Part shown: positions 43,731 to 51,342 of the stretch, one piece after another | Layout of the letters: every line of letters begins with the position of its first letter | Numbering within the stretch: the stretch's first letter is position 1 | NCBI RefSeq assembly: GCF_027980145.1 | Contig: NZ_JAMZNK010000039.1 | Coordinates: forward strand, 1 to 52,418 | Direction of reading: 5' to 3' | Origin: Flavobacterium azizsancarii | Lineage (GTDB): Bacteria; Bacteroidota; Bacteroidia; Flavobacteriales; Flavobacteriaceae | DNA length: 52,418 bases | The notes under the pieces: generated by a model | What the model saw: the letters and a program-made list of their open reading frames with translations, nothing else | Told to the model about the DNA's origin: nothing | The model's database searches: none | Made by a program: the position numbers and the translations under genes

Positions 43731-44408
43731 TTAGTCTTTAATTTTAAAGCGAATATACGTAATTGCCTTGTTAATTTCTAAATATTGTTTCTCGTAAAAA
43801 GTCTGAAAAGCAGTAACTTCCTCAGGACTTCCTTCGTTTGTATACACGTTATGATTCGCGTATAAAACCTCATGTCCTTCACCGTGAAGCAATCCAAGAG
43901 TATAACCGTGCATGAATTCGCTGTCGGTTTTTAGGTTAACAACACCGTCTTTTTTAAGGATTTTTTTATACAATTTCAAAAACTCTGAGTTTGTCATTCT
44001 GTGTTTTGTTCTTTTGTATTTGATTTGTGGATCCGGAAAAGTAATCCAGATTTCATCCACTTCATTTTCATTAAAAATATGGTTGATCAATTCGATTTGA
44101 GTACGAATAAAAGCAACATTATGAAGTTCGTTTTCTACAGCAGTTTTAGCACCTCTCCAGAAACGCGCCCCTTTTATATCTATACCAATAAAATTTTTGT
44201 CAGGGTATCTTTCTGCTAATCCAACAGAATATTCACCTTTTCCACATCCTAATTCTAAAACTAATGGATTATCATTTTTAAAGAAATCAGAGTTCCATTT
44301 TCCTTTCAAAGGCATTAAATCGCCTACAACTTCTTCTCTGGTTGGTTGAAAAACGTTTTGAAATGTTTCGTTTTCTCTGAATCTTTTTAGTTTATTTTTA
44401 CTTCCCAC
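43731..44408 (-). CDS. trmB: tRNA (guanine-46-N7)-methyltransferase
   Basis: I use the GTG at 44408, giving 225 residues that begin GSKNKLKRFRENETF, the family's usual N-terminus. A longer frame would start inside the promoter word at 44427-44434. The SAM-binding motif is LELGCGKGEYSVGLA, and the substrate-binding region is ITFPDPQIKYKRTKHRM. TrmB makes m7G46 in the variable loop of tRNAs. It is alone except for the LysE gene downstream. Confidence 0.92.
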   Translation of the reverse strand: MGSKNKLKRFRENETFQNVFQPTREEVVGDLMPLKGKWNSDFFKNDNPLVLELGCGKGEYSVGLAERYPDKNFIGIDIKGARFWRGAKTAVENELHNVAFIRTQIELINHIFNENEVDEIWITFPDPQIKYKRTKHRMTNSEFLKLYKKILKKDGVVNLKTDSEFMHGYTLGLLHGEGHEVLYANHNVYTNEGSPEEVTAFQTFYEKQYLEINKAITYIRFKIKD

Positions 44409-44426
44409 TTTTACAAAAATTTTCAG

Positions 44427-44434
44427 CAAAATTA
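44427..44434 (-). promoter_or_regulatory. Predicted -7 element of trmB
   Basis: The minus-strand word TAATTTTG is 18 bases upstream of the GTG start. It argues for the shorter GTG start. Confidence 0.5.
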
Positions 44435-44479
44435 AGGAATATAAACGAATGAAAATAGCGCAATTGGGTTTTAAAGTTT

Positions 44480-44840
44480 TTTGCCACGAATTTTAATGAT
44501 GGATGTTCTTTTTTGCCACGAATTACACTAATTTTCGCGAATTCAGTTTTTGTATGTATTGTGGACAAAATATCGAAATTCCTGGCTGTTTTTTTTTGCC
44601 ACAGATTTCACAGATTAAAATGATTTTTTAATTATAATTGTCTAATTAGTGTAGCCCCTACGGGACAAACTTACGGTCGTTTTTTTACCAATATTTAATC
44701 TCTACGAGATATACTCCGTTAGGAGTTAAATATTGGTAGAAAATAATAGTTACCACGCTAGACATGTCCCGTAGGGACTACACATTCATATTTACGATTA
44801 ATCAAAAAAATCATTTTAATCTGTGAAATCTGTGGCAAAC
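44480..44840. repeat. TTTGCCAC element carrying an inserted CCTACGGGAC palindromic element
   Basis: The outer arms are TTTGCCACAGATTTCACAGA (from 44596, ~40 bases) and their complement ending TCTGTGAAATCTGTGGCAAA at 44839. Between them sits a second element with arms GTGTAGCCCCTACGGGAC (44649-44666) and GTCCCGTAGGGACTACAC (44766-44783). Its centre contains ACCAATATTTAA / TTAAATATTGGT. Two partial TTTGCCACGAATT copies lie at 44480-44530. The gap of 415 bases has no gene. The inner element has a relative at 48163-48456. Confidence 0.8.
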
Positions 44841-44844
44841 TTTT

Positions 44845-46227
44845 TTACCCGTAATGCGCCTCAGTAATAGGTTTTAATTTAGGATCAAGCGTTTCATCGT
44901 GTTGCGATAAATCAAGACCGATATGTTCATTTTCTTCAGAGACACGCAACGGAATAATAAAGTTGGTTACTTTAAACAAGAAATAAGCCCCGAAGAAAGT
45001 AAAGATAGAAACCAAAACCAATGCCATCATATGGTGTGCAAAAACATTCCAGCCTCCGTGCAATAAACTTGCATCTTCGCCATGAGCAAAGATTGCGGTT
45101 AGGATCATTCCCATAATTCCACCAACTCCGTGACAGGCAAAAACGTCGAGCGTATCATCAAATCTTTTAGAGAAACGACAATTTACAACCGAGTTAGAAA
45201 CCAAAGCCGTAACAAACCCAAAAAACATACTTTCAGGAACTGATACAAATCCTGCAGCTGGCGTTATGGCAACCAAACCTACAACAGCCCCAATACAAGC
45301 ACCAAGAGCAGAAACTTTTCTTCCGTTCATTCTGTCAAAGAAAACCCAGGTTAACATCGCAGCGGCAGATGAAGTTGTTGTCGTTGCAAAAGCCATTGCG
45401 GCAGTTCCGTTGGCAGCAAGAGCAGATCCAGCGTTGAACCCGAACCATCCAAACCATAACATTCCGGTTCCTAATAATACAAACGGAATATTGGTTGGGA
45501 TATGAGCGCTATTTTTTCTTTTTCCTAAAACAATAACTCCCGCCAAAGCAGCAAATCCGGAACTCATATGTACTACAGTTCCTCCGGCAAAATCTTTCAC
45601 GCCAAAATAACTTCCTAAAATTCCTGTAGGATACCAAACCGAATGGCACAAAGGAGCATAAATAAAAATGGTAAACAAACTGATGAAAAGTAAATACGAT
45701 ATAAATCGAACACGTTCTGCAAACGAACCCGTAATAATTGCCGGAGCAATAATCGCAAATTTCATTTGAAACAAAGCAAATAACATAAACGGAATTGTAC
45801 TGGCTAATTTTTTATGAGGCAAAACGCCCACATAATCCATAAAAGCAAATGTTGTTGGATTTCCGAAAAAGCTGTAAAAGTGTTCGCCTGAACCAAATCC
45901 TACAGGATCTCCAAAAGCCAAACTAAAACCCACTACAACCCATAAAAGCGTTACAACGCCCAAACAAATAAAACTTTGCAACATGGTTGAGATCACATTT
46001 TTTCTGCCCACCATTCCGCCATAGAAAAAAGATAATCCCGGAGTCATGATCAAAACCAGACAACAGGAGGTTAACATCCAGGCAACATCGGCAGGAACAA
46101 TATGATCCGTTGTTCCAAATTCAGATAATACGTAACTGTTTTGAGTAACAGTTGGCCAAAATGCACCGGTAATACAAACAATACTTATAATAATAAAGGA
46201 AATGACCCAGCGTTTTTCTATTTTCAT
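44845..46227 (-). CDS. amt: Ammonium transporter Amt
   Basis: The 460-residue protein has an N-terminal hydrophobic, signal-like helix (ISFIIISIVCITGAFWP) and then eleven Amt helices. Visible family signatures are ADVAWMLTSCCLVLIMTPGLSFFYGGM, FAGGTVVHMSSGFAAL and FDDTLDVFACHGVGGIMGMI; the last contains the His of the pore His pair. It moves ammonium into the cell. No glnK/PII gene is adjacent, which is unusual, since amt is commonly paired with it. A TAACTTTG promoter word lies at plus 46266-46273. Confidence 0.95.
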   Translation of the reverse strand: MKIEKRWVISFIIISIVCITGAFWPTVTQNSYVLSEFGTTDHIVPADVAWMLTSCCLVLIMTPGLSFFYGGMVGRKNVISTMLQSFICLGVVTLLWVVVGFSLAFGDPVGFGSGEHFYSFFGNPTTFAFMDYVGVLPHKKLASTIPFMLFALFQMKFAIIAPAIITGSFAERVRFISYLLFISLFTIFIYAPLCHSVWYPTGILGSYFGVKDFAGGTVVHMSSGFAALAGVIVLGKRKNSAHIPTNIPFVLLGTGMLWFGWFGFNAGSALAANGTAAMAFATTTTSSAAAMLTWVFFDRMNGRKVSALGACIGAVVGLVAITPAAGFVSVPESMFFGFVTALVSNSVVNCRFSKRFDDTLDVFACHGVGGIMGMILTAIFAHGEDASLLHGGWNVFAHHMMALVLVSIFTFFGAYFLFKVTNFIIPLRVSEENEHIGLDLSQHDETLDPKLKPITEAHYG

Positions 46228-46265
46228 TTTTCAGATACTTTATTGAACCCTATTTTTTTTGGGGT

Positions 46266-46273
46266 CAAAGTTA
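46266..46273 (-). promoter_or_regulatory. Predicted -7 element of amt
   Basis: The minus-strand word TAACTTTG is about 39 bases before the start. No good -33 TTG. Confidence 0.4.
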
Positions 46274-46489
46274 AAAAAAAATAAAGATTTTGATTTTCAG
46301 GGCTAATAAAATAGAGGTTGATCTTTTATTTTAGTCAATTTTGTAATATTCGATCCATTTTTTTGAGACTATCTTATTTTGAACTTCTAATTTACGGATA
46401 AAATTGCCAATTGTATTATAATTAATTTGATATCAGATGTTCTAAACCACTAGAAAAGTTAGGATTATAAAAACAAAACCCAAAATTGT

Positions 46490-46981
46490 TTATTTTTTCT
46501 GAAGCTTCGCAATCAAAACATCTTCGATAGGCGCTTTTATCTTAGTAACAGTGTCTGCTTCTGGATTAGGGATCGTCATCGATAAAACATAATGCTGAAT
46601 TTTCCATTCTTTCCCCACTTTAACCAAGACACCAGAACCACGGCAAATTTTCATCTGAGTATTTAGCAATTCATCAAACCACGCAATTTTTCCTGATTTG
46701 TCAAAAAAGATATGACGTTCCAAAGCTGTAAAATTCCAGGTAGTTCCTTTGTCGAAAAAGGGTTTTGCCCAAACTTTAAAATCTTTTTTAGTCCAGTTTT
46801 CTGTAGCGTCAGTTCCTATGAAAATTCCGTCTTCGGCAATTAAATCAAAGTAAGCGTCGAATTTTACATCAGCAGCCGCTTTGTGCCAGGTATCAAGGGT
46901 TTGATTGACTTTGTCTTTTTCAGAAGTTTGTGCATTTGCAAAAGTCGCAACGAATAATAGGAGGAGAATTGATTTTTTCAT
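46490..46981 (-). CDS. Secreted NTF2-like/SnoaL-like protein (DUF4440-type)
   Basis: The 163-residue protein has a signal peptide, MKKSILLLLFVATFANAQ. The mature part is a cone-shaped NTF2 fold: an initial helix (VNQTLDTWHKAAADVKFDAYFDLI), then ATENWTKKDFKVWAKPFF and a sheet with WFDELL and GKEWKIQHYVLSM. Proteins of this fold range from isomerases to binding proteins. No catalytic residues can be named. It is periplasmic by prediction and monocistronic. Confidence 0.8.
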   Translation of the reverse strand: MKKSILLLLFVATFANAQTSEKDKVNQTLDTWHKAAADVKFDAYFDLIAEDGIFIGTDATENWTKKDFKVWAKPFFDKGTTWNFTALERHIFFDKSGKIAWFDELLNTQMKICRGSGVLVKVGKEWKIQHYVLSMTIPNPEADTVTKIKAPIEDVLIAKLQKK

Positions 46982-47076
46982 GAGAGGTTTTATTTGGATT
47001 TAAAGTTAGCAAAAAATCTTTTGAAAGGAGCAAAGGGACGTAGGTTCAAAGATGCAGAGTTTTTTATTGGGATTCG

Positions 47077-47294
47077 TTTTAATCGCGCAAAGTCGCAGAG
47101 TCGCAAAGTTTTTTCCCTTGCCGATTTTAAAACTTAGCGCCTTTTCGCGAAATTCTAAAAGCAAAAATTTAAAAAACTTAAAATTTAAGTTAAGCCAAGT
47201 CTCAAAGAAAATAAAACTTTGCGACTCTGCGCCTTTGCGAGATTATATTACAAAGCAAAGCAAAACTTAAATTATCTTATATCACTTATATGGT
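47077..47294. repeat. GCAAAGTCGCAGAGTCGCAAAG inverted-repeat element with one CACTTATATGGT arm
   Basis: The left arm is TTAATCGCGCAAAGTCGCAG and onward (from about 47079). The right arm is ACTTTGCGACTCTGCGCCTT onward (from 47216). The outer right arm CTTATATCACTTATATGGT ends at 47294, and its partner on the left is not visible. These match the element at 42333-42541. Confidence 0.75.
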
Positions 47295-47315
47295 GGAAAA
47301 CTTTACAAAAACCAG

Positions 47316-47323
47316 TATATTTG
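47316..47323 (+). promoter_or_regulatory. Predicted -7 element of the Cys/His-repeat lipoprotein
   Basis: TATATTTG lies 22 bases before the ATG at 47345. It is just downstream of the repeat element and no clear -33 TTG is seen. Confidence 0.45.
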
Positions 47324-47344
47324 AGAGCTTTAAAAATTTACATC

Positions 47345-47995
47345 ATGAATCCAAAAATACTTATCACCTCAATATTTGTTACTTCCTTAGTTTTTACCTC
47401 TTGCAAGAAAGAACTGGAACCACAGGAAAATACACCAACATCTGAATTAGTCAAACTAGGATTAGCAAAAGACACCACAAAAATACAGCAACCGGTAGTT
47501 CAAAATCCTGCCACGAATCCCAATACCGTAATGGGAGCAACGCAAGGAATAAATCCTGCACACGGACAACCCGGACATCGTTGTGATATTGCCGTTGGTG
47601 CGCCATTAAATTCGGCTCCAACGCAAGGGCAAACGACTACGACTCAAACTGCGCAACCTGTACAAGTAAACGCAGGGCAACAAGTAACCACAACAACCGT
47701 AACGCCAGCCAAAGTTGCCAAAGGAATGAATCCTGCGCACGGACAACCCGGTCACAGATGCGATATTCCGGTTGGAGCACCTTTAAACTCTCCTGCAGCA
47801 AAACAACCTGTTGCTAATACGGCCCAAAGCGGAAGCACTTCGCAAAACTTTACCGTGACGCCACCTGCAAACAATGCGGTTCCGGCCTTATTAAGTACCG
47901 AAGAAGTAGCCACAGCAGACGGAATGAATCCTGCTCACGGAAAACCCGGACATCGTTGCGATATCGCCGTTGGAGCTCCGTTGCCAAAATCATAA
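47345..47995 (+). CDS. Lipoprotein with three Cys/His-containing repeats, function unknown
   Basis: From the ATG at 47345 the protein has 216 residues, with a lipoprotein signal MNPKILITSIFVTSLVFTSC (acceptor Cys20). Three ~22-residue repeats begin near residues 68, 127 and 193. Each has the core NPAHG-Q/K-PGHRCDI-A/P-VGAPL. Between them lie Gln/Thr/Pro/Ala-rich linkers of 35-45 residues that look disordered. Each repeat holds two His and one Cys, which could bind a metal or heme or anchor a covalent link. The promoter word and lipobox place the start here; the frame upstream lies in a repeat. I know no function. It is monocistronic with a terminator at 48031-48078. Confidence 0.8.
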   Translation: MNPKILITSIFVTSLVFTSCKKELEPQENTPTSELVKLGLAKDTTKIQQPVVQNPATNPNTVMGATQGINPAHGQPGHRCDIAVGAPLNSAPTQGQTTTTQTAQPVQVNAGQQVTTTTVTPAKVAKGMNPAHGQPGHRCDIPVGAPLNSPAAKQPVANTAQSGSTSQNFTVTPPANNAVPALLSTEEVATADGMNPAHGKPGHRCDIAVGAPLPKS

Positions 47996-48125
47996 TATTA
48001 CGTCAATAATAATCTGGGCGTGCCACCAATAAAAAAAGGGGCCAACTATGCAAATCGCTTAGTCGGCCCCTTTTTTTATTGCTGTCGGGCTATCCGCGCT
48101 ACTTCGGTAGCCAGCTTCTATCCCT
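47996..48125 (+). terminator. Terminator inside a piece of dispersed element
   Basis: AAAAAAAGGGGCC-aacta...tagt-CGGCCCCTTTTTTT at 48031-48078, with a 7-pair G/C core, is a good terminator for the lipoprotein gene. It is flanked by 'ctgggcgtgccacc' and 'cgggctatccgcgctac', words I associate with a degraded element scattered in Bacteroidota. So the terminator may have been placed by that element. Confidence 0.7.
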
Positions 48126-48162
48126 CACGCAAAAAACATCGATTGTGTTATAACAAATATAC

Positions 48163-48456
48163 GTGTAGTCCCTTACGGGACATTAATACTTACTATATGT
48201 TTTTTCTACCAATATTTAACTCCTAACGGAGTTATTATTTAAAATATCAATATTTTCAATTATTACCCACAATTTCAGGCGTGGGATAAGGATAGTGAAA
48301 AATATATTGTGTTCGAGCGATTGAAAACGTTGGCAATGTTTATAAAATGTGAAGTCTCTTCTATATAATATAGTCACTAAAAAAATATCTCGTAGAGATT
48401 ACATGTTGGTAGAAAAACAATTTGCGAATCACAATTTTGTCCCGTAGGGACAACAC
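48163..48456. repeat. CCTACGGGAC-type palindromic element, expanded copy
   Basis: The left arm GTGTAGTCCCTTACGGGAC (48163-48181) pairs with GTCCCGTAGGGACAACAC (48439-48456). Next are TCTACCAATATTTAACTCCT with AACGGAGTT (48205-48233) and ATATCTCGTAGAGATTACAT with GTTGGTAGA (about 48386-48412). The same arms occur at 44649-44783, but here the central part is about 150 bases longer. No gene is visible. Confidence 0.75.
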
Positions 48457-48500
48457 AAAAACGTTCCCAAATTTATTCCCATTTGTAAACCAATAAACCC

Positions 48501-48586
48501 TTATTCAATTTCAAAAATCGCCTGAATTTCTAAAGCCGAATTGATTGGTAACGCAGTCGCACCAATAGTGGCGCTCTTGCATGTTT
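48501..48586 (-). pseudogene. Broken RidA-domain remnant
   Basis: On the minus strand the last 24 codons read ATIGATALPINSALEIQAIF then EIE and stop. The C-terminus of the intact gene at 48864-50024 reads ATIGAASLPINSAVEIQAIF then EIE. Upstream of this, the frame is broken by a two-base insertion (next to the ATIG sequence) and homology ends near 48586 at 'catgtttt', where a fragment like a repeat element ('ccctatgggga') begins. It is most simply a second copy of the gene that has been truncated. It shows the right-hand copy has been duplicated in the past. Confidence 0.8.
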
Positions 48587-48644
48587 TATCCCTATGGGGA
48601 ATGTCAGAGAGTTAAGCTTTTAAAAAATAAAATCATTGCAAATA

Positions 48645-48845
48645 AAATCCGTTTTTATCCGCGTTTTTACGAAGTAAATCTGTTTGATCTGCGTCAAAAA
48701 TTAGACGCTGATTTTACTGATTCGCTAACGCGAAAACGCTGATAAAAACGGATTTTTTCTAATTACTTTGCGATCTCAAAGCAAAGCGTAATTCATAAAG
48801 CTTTGTGACCTTTGCGTAATCCTTTGCTCCCGATAGCTATCGGGA
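48645..48845. repeat. ATCCGTTTTTATC inverted repeat, then CCCGATAGCTATCGGG palindrome
   Basis: AAAATCCGTTTTTATCCGCG (from 48645) pairs with CGCTGATAAAAACGGATTTTT (ending about 48757). After 'gcaaagc' words, the palindrome CCCGATAGCTATCGGG lies at 48829-48844, followed by 'attgcggtaaaat'. The first arm is related to elements at 6685-6812 and 51807-51860. These fill the gap between the RidA remnant and the fusion gene's stop. Confidence 0.7.
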
Positions 48846-48863
48846 TTGCGGTAAAATTTTCTT

Positions 48864-50024
48864 TTATTCAATCTCAAAAATCGCCTGAATTTCTACAGCC
48901 GAATTGATCGGCAACGAAGCTGCGCCAATCGTTGCTCTCGCATGTTTTCCTTTTTCTCCAAAAACCAAAGCCGTCAAATTCGAAGCCGAATTCATAAGTC
49001 CTGCATGTTGCGTATATTCAGGAGTGGTATTAAAATATCCTGTTAGTTGCACACATTGTTTTACTTTGTTCAAGTCGCCTCCGCAAGCTTCTTTTAGAAC
49101 AGCAAATACATTCAGCATCGTTTGGTATGTTGCTTCCTTTGCCTGATCTTCTGTAACTGTTGCGCCAACTTTACCCGGATTTAGGATCTTTCCGTCTTTC
49201 AAAGCCACCTGATTAATATATACCTTATGATCCGAAATCGTAAACGGAACATAATTCCCTACTGGTTTTGGTGCTTCAGGAATAACAATATTATTGTCTT
49301 TTAATGTTTTGTTGATATCGCTTTTACTTTCAACCGAAGTTGTTTTTACGGATTTTATATTCTCTGTATTTCTCAATCCAGAAGCTACTCTTGCCAAAGC
49401 TTTTCCTTGTTCTTTAGCCAGATTCAATTCGCTTTGCGACGGGCGAATTCCTGTAGATCCGGCCAATGAAGTCGCTCCAAAAGGCGTATTTCCCTGAGGA
49501 ACCGTTTTGTCTAAAGTAGCCGTTCCCATTATTCCGGTTGGTACGATCACCATTCCGTGGGAGGCAAGAATATTCCAGAAAGACAAAATCGCAGCTTCTT
49601 TTCCTGCCCCAGATCCTGCCGACATAAATACAGTTGCCGGTTTTCCTTCTAAAGTTCTCGAAGTCCAAAGCGGAATACTCTGGCTGAAAAAGTAATTCAT
49701 ATCAGCGCTAATATTCGCAAAATGCACCGGACTTCCAAAAGCGATTCCGTCATAATTGGCCAATTCTTCGATCGTTGCAACAGGTAATTTCTCTACATCA
49801 GCATTTAGTTTCTCTTTTGGATTTATAGATGGAACACGTTTTAAAGTCGCTTTTGTATTTGGATATTCCTGAACTCCATCGGCAATTGCTTTTGCCATTT
49901 TGTAAGTTCCGCCGTTTTGAGAATAAATCAAAACCAGCACATTTGTTTCCGATGATTTTGTTTGCGCATTGGAACCAAAACCTATAAATATTGCGATTAA
50001 TAATACGAGTAGTTGCTTTTTCAT
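48864..50024 (-). CDS. Exported fusion of a WrbA-like flavodoxin and a RidA domain
   Basis: The 386-residue protein starts with a signal peptide (MKKQLLVLLIAIFIGFGSNAQ). Residues ~28-215 are a WrbA-like flavodoxin: NVLVLIYSQNGGTYKMAKAI, the FMN-site loop AIAFGSPVHF-like segment GIAFGSPVHFAN, and LASHGMVIVPTG. After a linker (~215-255) comes a RidA/YjgF domain at ~258-386, with HARATIGAASLP (active-site Arg) and VEIQAIFEIE. WrbA-type proteins are FMN-dependent NAD(P)H:quinone oxidoreductases, and RidA hydrolyses reactive imines. Both are normally cytosolic and separate, so an exported fusion is unusual. It is monocistronic. Confidence 0.88.
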   Translation of the reverse strand: MKKQLLVLLIAIFIGFGSNAQTKSSETNVLVLIYSQNGGTYKMAKAIADGVQEYPNTKATLKRVPSINPKEKLNADVEKLPVATIEELANYDGIAFGSPVHFANISADMNYFFSQSIPLWTSRTLEGKPATVFMSAGSGAGKEAAILSFWNILASHGMVIVPTGIMGTATLDKTVPQGNTPFGATSLAGSTGIRPSQSELNLAKEQGKALARVASGLRNTENIKSVKTTSVESKSDINKTLKDNNIVIPEAPKPVGNYVPFTISDHKVYINQVALKDGKILNPGKVGATVTEDQAKEATYQTMLNVFAVLKEACGGDLNKVKQCVQLTGYFNTTPEYTQHAGLMNSASNLTALVFGEKGKHARATIGAASLPINSAVEIQAIFEIE

Positions 50025-50225
50025 AAGTGTAATTTTAAATAATTTGTAATGAATAATCTCAATTAAGAAGCTTGGTTTATCTCAAAAACCAAGTTGCTTT
50101 TTTGGGACTGCAAAATTACTTCTTACAATCCCGAAAAGCGTTATTATTATGTTAATCGTACTTTTATTTAAAAACAACAAGAGCATAGATTAGAAATTAA
50201 ATCTTTTCAATATGCGGGAGAAATA

Positions 50226-50569
50226 TTTAAACACATAGAGACATAGGATTTAGGAATGAACAAAAGAGAATTAAATACAAATCAAGATTTGACACATAGC
50301 TATGTGTGTTTAAGCAAATGAAATGTCTTTTCCTAAACTGCTAGAATCTATGTTTCTATGTGTTTAAAAAAAATAGACAATATAGATTAAAAATTAAAAT
50401 CTGCTCAATCTGCGAGAGGAAAAAAAATAAACACATAGAGACATAGGATTTAGGAATGAACAAAAGAGAATTAAATACAAATCAAGATTTGACACATAGC
50501 TATGTGACTTTAAAATAAATGAAATGCCTTTTTTTAAGTTTACAAATCCTATGTTTCTATGTGTTTAAA
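50226..50569. repeat. Two tandem copies of a 143-bp inverted-repeat element
   Basis: Copy 1 is 50226-50368 and copy 2 is 50427-50569. Both begin AAACACATAGAGACATAGGA and contain AGAATTAAATACAAATCAAG followed by ACACATAGCTATGTG. Both end in TATGTTTCTATGTGTTTAAA, the complement of the start. The first ~80 bases are nearly identical between copies, while the middle right part differs. The 606-base gap (50025-50630) has no gene. Confidence 0.85.
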
Positions 50570-50630
50570 CAACTCAATCCAAAAAGTTAAGTTTTAATTT
50601 TCTAACTTCGAGGAAACAAATCGCCTTATT

Positions 50631-51287
50631 ATGAAAAAAGCAATTGTATACGGAGCAAGCGGACTGGTAGGATCGTATATTCTCGAAACGTTGTTGAATA
50701 ATGCCAATTACGAACAAGTAACAATCGTGGTCAGGGCAGCAATTAACATTCAGCATCCAAAACTAAAAACTCTGATAGGTGATTTTAATTCATTGCCCGA
50801 AGTTGTAAAAGGCATTCAAGTTGATGAAGTTTTTATAGCACTTGGAACCACGCAAAAGAAAACACCCGATAAAAAACTATATTATCAAATCGATCATGAT
50901 TATCCGGTTTTGGCGGCGAAATTGGCCAAAGAAAACGGTGCCAAAGCAGTTTTTCTAGTTTCGGCAATTGGAGCAAACGCAAAGTCGTCGATATTTTACA
51001 CCAAGATGAAAGGCGAAACCGAACAGGATATTATCAACTTGAATCTTGATCATACGCATATTTTTCGACCATCGATGATTTTAGGAGACAGAAAAGAAAG
51101 CAGACCTCTGGAAAAAGTATTTATTGGGATATTCAAATTCATCAATCCTTTGTTTGTGGGTGGAATGAAGAAATACAAAGGAATAGAGGCGAGCGATATC
51201 GCCAAAGCAATGGTCAATAGTGCGAACCAACTTAGCGAAAAAGTCAAAATATTGCATTGGGAAGAAATGAACGCTTTATTAAAATAA
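50631..51287 (+). CDS. Atypical short-chain dehydrogenase-like NAD(P)-binding protein
   Basis: The 218-residue protein begins with a dinucleotide fold (VYGASGLVGSYILETLL). It has 'FIALGTTQKK' and 'FLVSAIGANAKSSIFYTKMKGETEQDI', the latter holding the Tyr-x3-Lys-like pair (YTKMK). It resembles small atypical SDRs of the TIP30/HTATIP2 or SDR_a5 type, whose substrates are often unknown. Length and single domain fit that group. It is monocistronic with a terminator at 51286-51324. Confidence 0.8.
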   Translation: MKKAIVYGASGLVGSYILETLLNNANYEQVTIVVRAAINIQHPKLKTLIGDFNSLPEVVKGIQVDEVFIALGTTQKKTPDKKLYYQIDHDYPVLAAKLAKENGAKAVFLVSAIGANAKSSIFYTKMKGETEQDIINLNLDHTHIFRPSMILGDRKESRPLEKVFIGIFKFINPLFVGGMKKYKGIEASDIAKAMVNSANQLSEKVKILHWEEMNALLK

Positions 51288-51324
51288 AAAATGGCATTAT
51301 CTTAATTAGAGATAATGCCATTTG
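51286..51324. terminator. Bidirectional terminator between the SDR and HPF genes
   Basis: AAAATGGCATTATCT-taatt-AGAGATAATGCCATTTG. The near-perfect stem lies between convergent genes, with A- and T-rich flanks. Confidence 0.85.
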
Positions 51325-51342
51325 CATTTGTTTGTATATTGA

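Noticed and set aside
44409..44429. Longer TrmB start upstream of the GTG
   Set aside because: The longer start lies inside the TAATTTTG promoter word, and the residues do not match the family N-terminus.
44649..44783. Fragment of rRNA or a structured ncRNA
   Set aside because: The CCTACGGGAC words recall rRNA but the arms are plain inverted repeats that recur at 48163-48456 with a different centre.
47219..47344. Extended N-terminus of the Cys/His-repeat lipoprotein
   Set aside because: The added residues come from a repeat element and the promoter word, while the ATG at 47345 gives a perfect lipoprotein signal.
50226..50569. Direct repeats that could be a CRISPR array
   Set aside because: Only two copies of ~143 bp with terminal inverted arms and no short regular spacers or cas genes.
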